In this document: piece after piece, positions 60,965-64,000 of the stretch
How the letters are laid out: each line of letters begins with the position of its first letter
Position numbering within the stretch: the first letter of the stretch is position 1
Assembly: GCA_030407315.1 (NCBI GenBank)
Contig: JALQPE010002288.1
Coordinates: 32,489-96,488 of the forward strand
DNA length: 64,000 bases
Direction: 5' to 3'
From: Asparagopsis taxiformis
Lineage: Eukaryota > Rhodophyta > Florideophyceae > Bonnemaisoniales > Bonnemaisoniaceae
Made by a program: the position numbers and the translations under genes
The notes under the pieces: generated by a model
What the model was told of the DNA's origin: nothing
Seen by the model: the letters and a program-made list of their open reading frames with translations, nothing else
Database searches by the model: none

Positions 60965-61561
60965 GTCGAGTTTTGACGCAAAAGGGAGGATTGCGAGCTG
61001 AACAGGGGAGACTGTGCCGTCCAGATGCGACCAATTTTATTTTTGTGGTGCTTTCGAGACTTGGAATGTAACGTGTTCGTAGTTTTTTGGGTAGTAGTTT
61101 TGTGCTCACTCCAGCTGACATCCCAACGGTGGAATTTAACCGAGAGTTCAATCATTTCCAACTGTTACATCACATTGCGTGCTGGCAACGTGTGCATGGA
61201 AGGACGAACGACTGCCCTGGGAGATGAATTTTCAATTAATTCATTTGTAATAATAAACTTTTTTATTTCCAAACTTCGTGGAATCTGAATGTGCTTTACA
61301 GCGGATATGCCACAGATCATGTAAGGAAAGCAAATGGATTCTCATATATATGATTATATGTTTATATTCGTTGTTCTCGATCCGGATCTCTTTGTTCGGG
61401 GAATCAGAGACCATGGCTTGGGCCATACTCAATCTCACTGCCGGCGATGATTTCGAGTATGCACAGCAAGACTTAAGCGGACGCAGAAAGCTGTCCGGTC
61501 GACGCCGCAGGCTCCACTCCGCCCTCATCACCGACTGATCTTCTTTGACCGACTTTGCTTT

Positions 61562-61599
61562 GTACGTGCGCGAATCTTGATCAAGATTCGCGCACGTAC
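61562..61599. repeat. Perfect 38-bp palindrome
   Basis: Arm GTACGTGCGCGAATCTTGA followed directly by its exact reverse complement, with no spacer. It is the longest perfect palindrome noticed in the window, about 600 bp upstream of the transposase start. Confidence 0.9.
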
Positions 61600-61639
61600 C
61601 TTCGTTCCATCCTCTACCCTCGAGGGTATGCGTTGAGGG

Positions 61640-62690
61640 AAGCGTGGGTTTTGAGTCTGACTATTTCCGTTGATGCGATATTTTTCATGGGAAGCCTGTT
61701 GACTGATGGTGTGTATTGAGCGGAGGATGGAAGAGAGGTACGTGAAGTTTTGAAAGTATGCTGTGAGGGAAGGTTGATTTTGAGTCTGACTGTTGTGGTT
61801 GATTCCGATGTTGTGTAGATGATGCAGGAATGTTGATGACGGAAGGTAAGTTTCATTGAGTGCCAAGATGTGCTTTGCGAAGATATGGACTGCTGACTAT
61901 GATTATTGTTAATTGCAAGGTTTTTGGATCATGGTTTGTATTGTGTGTAGGATGGATGAGAGGTACATTTGCGAGTTCTCAGGGTATGTAGCGAGGGAAA
62001 CGTTGGTTTTCAATCTGACTGTTGCGATTGAATCCGATGTTGCGTAGGTGATGGAGGAATAGTGATGACGGAAGGTAAGTCACATTGGGCGCCCAGACCG
62101 GTTGTGCGAAGATGCGGAATGCTGACTACTTTTCTTGGCTACACGATTACGTGATTTATGGTTTTTATTGTGTGCAGGATGGAACAGGTAAAGTAAGTGT
62201 GCGAGTTTTGAAAGTAAGCAGCGAGGGAAGGTTGGTTTTGAGTCTGACTATTTCCGTTGATGCGATATTTTTCATTGGAAGCCTATTGAGTCATGGTGTG
62301 TATTGTGTGGAGCGAAGGTAAGTGTGCGAGTTTTGAAAGTATGCTGTGATGGAAGGTTGGTTTTGAGTCTGACTGTTGTGGTTGATTCCGATGTTGTGTA
62401 GATGATGCAGGAATGTTGATGACAGAAGGTAAGTTTTACTGAGCACCAAGACTTGTTTTGCGAAGATATGGACTGCTGACTTTGATTATTCATTGCAAGG
62501 TTTTTGGATCATGGTTTGTATTTTGTGTAGGATGGATGATTCAGTCATCCTCTCGGAGAGGTAAGTAAGGGAGTTTCTAGGATATCTGTCGTGGTAAGCG
62601 TTGCTTTTGAGTCTGACTGTTGTGGTTGATTCTGATGTTGTGTATGTGATGCAGGAGTGGTGAAGCAGGAACGGCAGGACTGAAGGAGAG
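61640..62690. repeat. Imperfect tandem repeats upstream of element C transposase
   Basis: The same phrases recur in order (GAGTCTGACT.., ATGATGCAGGAATG.., GCGAAGATATGGACTGCTGA, GGTTTTTGGATCATGGTTTG) at spacing of about 230-350 bp, with drift. They suggest old segmental amplification. Confidence 0.65.
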
Positions 62691-63242
62691 TGAAGAAGGG
62701 ATGTAGGAAGATGGGGAATGAAGCTGTGAGGTGTTTCTGGTATGTGTATATTTTGGGGCATACGATAGAAGTGAGAGTGCGTTTCAAGTGGTGTAAGATT
62801 TTGCTGACCATGTTCGTGTTTGATGTCTTGATGATTTAATGGGCTGGGGTGGTGTCGAGGAAAGCGGGGATGGTATTGGGAAGGAGCGTATTTTTTGTAA
62901 TCTAGGTCGTGAGGGTTCTTGCAGTATGTGCGGATGGTGGTGCATGGCGTTCGGATGGTAGGGAGAACGCGATAGTGAGGGAGATGGGTGATCGACGATA
63001 TGCTGACAGGTATTTTGTATTCTGGCTGGATACGTATTTCCTATTCTAACCGGGTATTTATTTCCTATTCTAACCGGGTATTTATTTCCTATTCTGACCA
63101 GATATGTATTCCCTATTCTAGAGAGACGTATTGTATACGAGCAGTTTCCTAAATGAGAGAATAAAATACGGTCCGATATGGGCCCTGAATTTACCATCCG
63201 CTGTAATTTCTTCCCTCCCGGTTTTCGCTGATATATTGTATA

Positions 63243-63775
63243 CTGGATGTCGGGTCCTAGTATTCCGCCATATGTACTAGAGAAAGTGGATGTCGGGTCC
63301 TAGTATTCCGCCATATGTACTAGAGAAAGTGGATGTCGGGTCCTAGTATTCCGCCATATGTACTAGAGAAAGTGGATGTCGGGTCCTAGTATTCCGCCAT
63401 ATGTACTAGAGAAAGTGGATGTCGGGTCCTAGTATTCCGCCATATGTACTAGAGAAAGTGGATGTCGGGTCCTAGTATTCCGCCATATGTACTAGAGAAA
63501 GTGGATGTCGGGTCCTAGTATTCCGCCATATGTACTAGAGAAAGTGGATGTCGGGTCCTAGTATTCCGCCATAGTACTAGAGAAAGTGGATGTCGGGTCC
63601 TAGTATTCCGCCATATGTACTAGAGAAAGTGGATGTCGGGTCCTAGTATTCCGCCATATGTACTAGAGAAAGTGGATGTCGGGTCCTAGTATTCCGCCAT
63701 ATGTACTAGAGAAAGTGGATGTCGGGCCCTAGTATTCCGCCATATGTACTAGAGAAAGTGGACGTCCGCATCCAA
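63243..63775. repeat. 43-bp tandem repeat, 12 copies (right terminal array of element C)
   Basis: The unit starts GTGGATGTCGGGTCCTAGTA and ends TACTAGAGAAA. Eleven copies have 43 bp; one near 63560-63600 lacks 2 bp. The last copy has GGGCCC. It is followed by GTGGACGTCCGCATCC, an A6/T14 run at 63776 and inverted GGACGCGGACGT. The near-identity of copies suggests recent expansion. Confidence 0.9.
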
Positions 63776-63909
63776 AAAATTTTTTTTTTTTTGGACGCGG
63801 ACGTTCATTTGTTCTAGTAAATCTCGGGGCCGACTAGGACCCGTACTAGAGAGACTGGACGTCCGCGTCCACTTCCGAAAACACAGACGTAACCACGGTT
63901 CCAAGATCC

Positions 63910-64000
63910 ACTGACGGTGATGTAAAGGTGCTGGAATGGTCGCGCATCGTTCCGAAAGCTGTAATCAAACGCTCATAGAGAACGGTGAGCTTCCGCGTGA
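63910..64000 (+). pseudogene. Decayed ParB-methyltransferase gene start (element E)
   Basis: Bases about 63930-64000 match, almost base for base, the ParB-coding part of the methyltransferase gene at 5416-8925 (its minus strand near 8735-8637). At least four small insertions break the frame (GGAATGG for GGATGG, TCGCGC for TGCGC, TTCCG for TTCG, AAACGC for AAGC). The intact gene reads DGAHRSKAVIKLIENGELPR here. This is therefore a dead copy, lying in element E just right of element C and continuing out of the window. Confidence 0.75.

Larger units (their letters stand above)
60965..63242. other. Gene-free right flank of element C with imperfect tandem repeats
   Basis: Contains a perfect 38-bp palindrome (61562-61599). 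From about 61640 to 62690 there are four imperfect copies of a roughly 230-350 bp unit marked by GAGTCTGACTGTTGTGGTTG and GATGATGCAGGAATGTTGAT (61782, 62014, 62365, 62610). At 63020-63115 there are four copies of a 24-bp unit CTATTCTAACCGGGTATTTA. No gene is supported. Confidence 0.6.
40542..63887. mobile_element. Element C: 23.3-kb transposon with ParB-dioxygenase, coiled-coil and transposase genes
   Basis: Left end TCTGTGTTCTCGGAAATGG at 40542; right end, read inverted, TCTGTGTTTTCGGAAGTGG ending at 63887. Matching continues inward through GACGCGGACGTCCA and CTCTAGTAC. Flanks carry CG on both sides (40540-40541 and 63888-63889), a 2-bp duplication like that of element B, though CG is self-complementary and so less decisive. 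Both ends carry GGACGTCC and CTAGTA arrays. Contents: a ParB-dioxygenase gene (-), coiled-coil gene (+) and transposase (-). Element D is nested between the first two. Confidence 0.7.
40010..64000. mobile_element. Element E: presumed transposon interrupted by element C, continuing past the right edge
   Basis: Left part: palindrome array 40040-40541 that cuts the retrotransposon. Right part: 63888-64000 with a decayed ParB-methyltransferase copy. The two parts meet when element C is removed. The left end is near 40010 but no terminal repeat can be tested, because the right end is outside the window. This is an inference from nesting. Confidence 0.35.

Overview
The window is eukaryotic nuclear DNA made almost entirely of nested mobile elements. 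Long intronless ORFs, moderate GC and Tnp2/Plavaka-like transposases with a 'CDGFSQYNERKGSAGG' block suggest a red alga of the Chondrus/Florideophyte type. That assignment is inference from memory of family style; no host housekeeping gene was recognised. There are no rRNAs, convincing tRNAs or CRISPR arrays.

Layout. (1) Bases 1-2014 hold the 5' end of a minus-strand gene running off the left edge and a long hairpin. (2) Element A (about 2015-34558, boundaries tentative) carries a 2OG-Fe(II) dioxygenase-like gene, a ParB / DNA-adenine-methyltransferase / SET fusion, a WW-rich Tudor-like gene and a coiled-coil gene. (3) Element B (13044-33725, 20.7 kb) sits inside the coiled-coil gene of A. 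It has CACTA-type terminal inverted repeats and a 2-bp GG duplication, and the two gene halves rejoin in frame when B and one GG are removed. B carries a transposase, an SF1 helicase, a second Tudor-like gene and a second coiled-coil gene. (4) A truncated LTR retrotransposon (about 34559-40010) has an intact gag and a broken protease/pol start. (5) Element E (from about 40010, running past the right edge) is seen only as a palindrome array and, at 63910-64000, a decayed ParB-methyltransferase copy. (6) Element C (40542-63887, 23.3 kb, CG duplication) sits in E and carries a ParB-dioxygenase fusion, a coiled-coil gene and a transposase. (7) Element D (48594-55377, 6.8 kb, AT duplication) sits in the divergent promoter of C and carries a second methyltransferase-SET fusion between inverted arrays.

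How it fits together. Two elements code for a DNA-modifying enzyme fused to a SET histone-methyltransferase-like domain, and two code for a 2OG-Fe(II) oxygenase-like protein that could act as the opposing eraser. A ParB-type DNA-binding module sits on the writer in A but on the oxygenase in C. Each element has its own dense subterminal array of short palindromes (GACAG, GAACAG, GGCAG, GGACGTCC, CTGG/CCAG or CCGTACGG types), mostly next to gene starts. My working hypothesis is a family of self-modifying giant DNA transposons in which ParB-like domains guide writer or eraser to element-specific palindrome arrays. The domain calls rest on visible motifs; targets, activity and guidance are untested inference.
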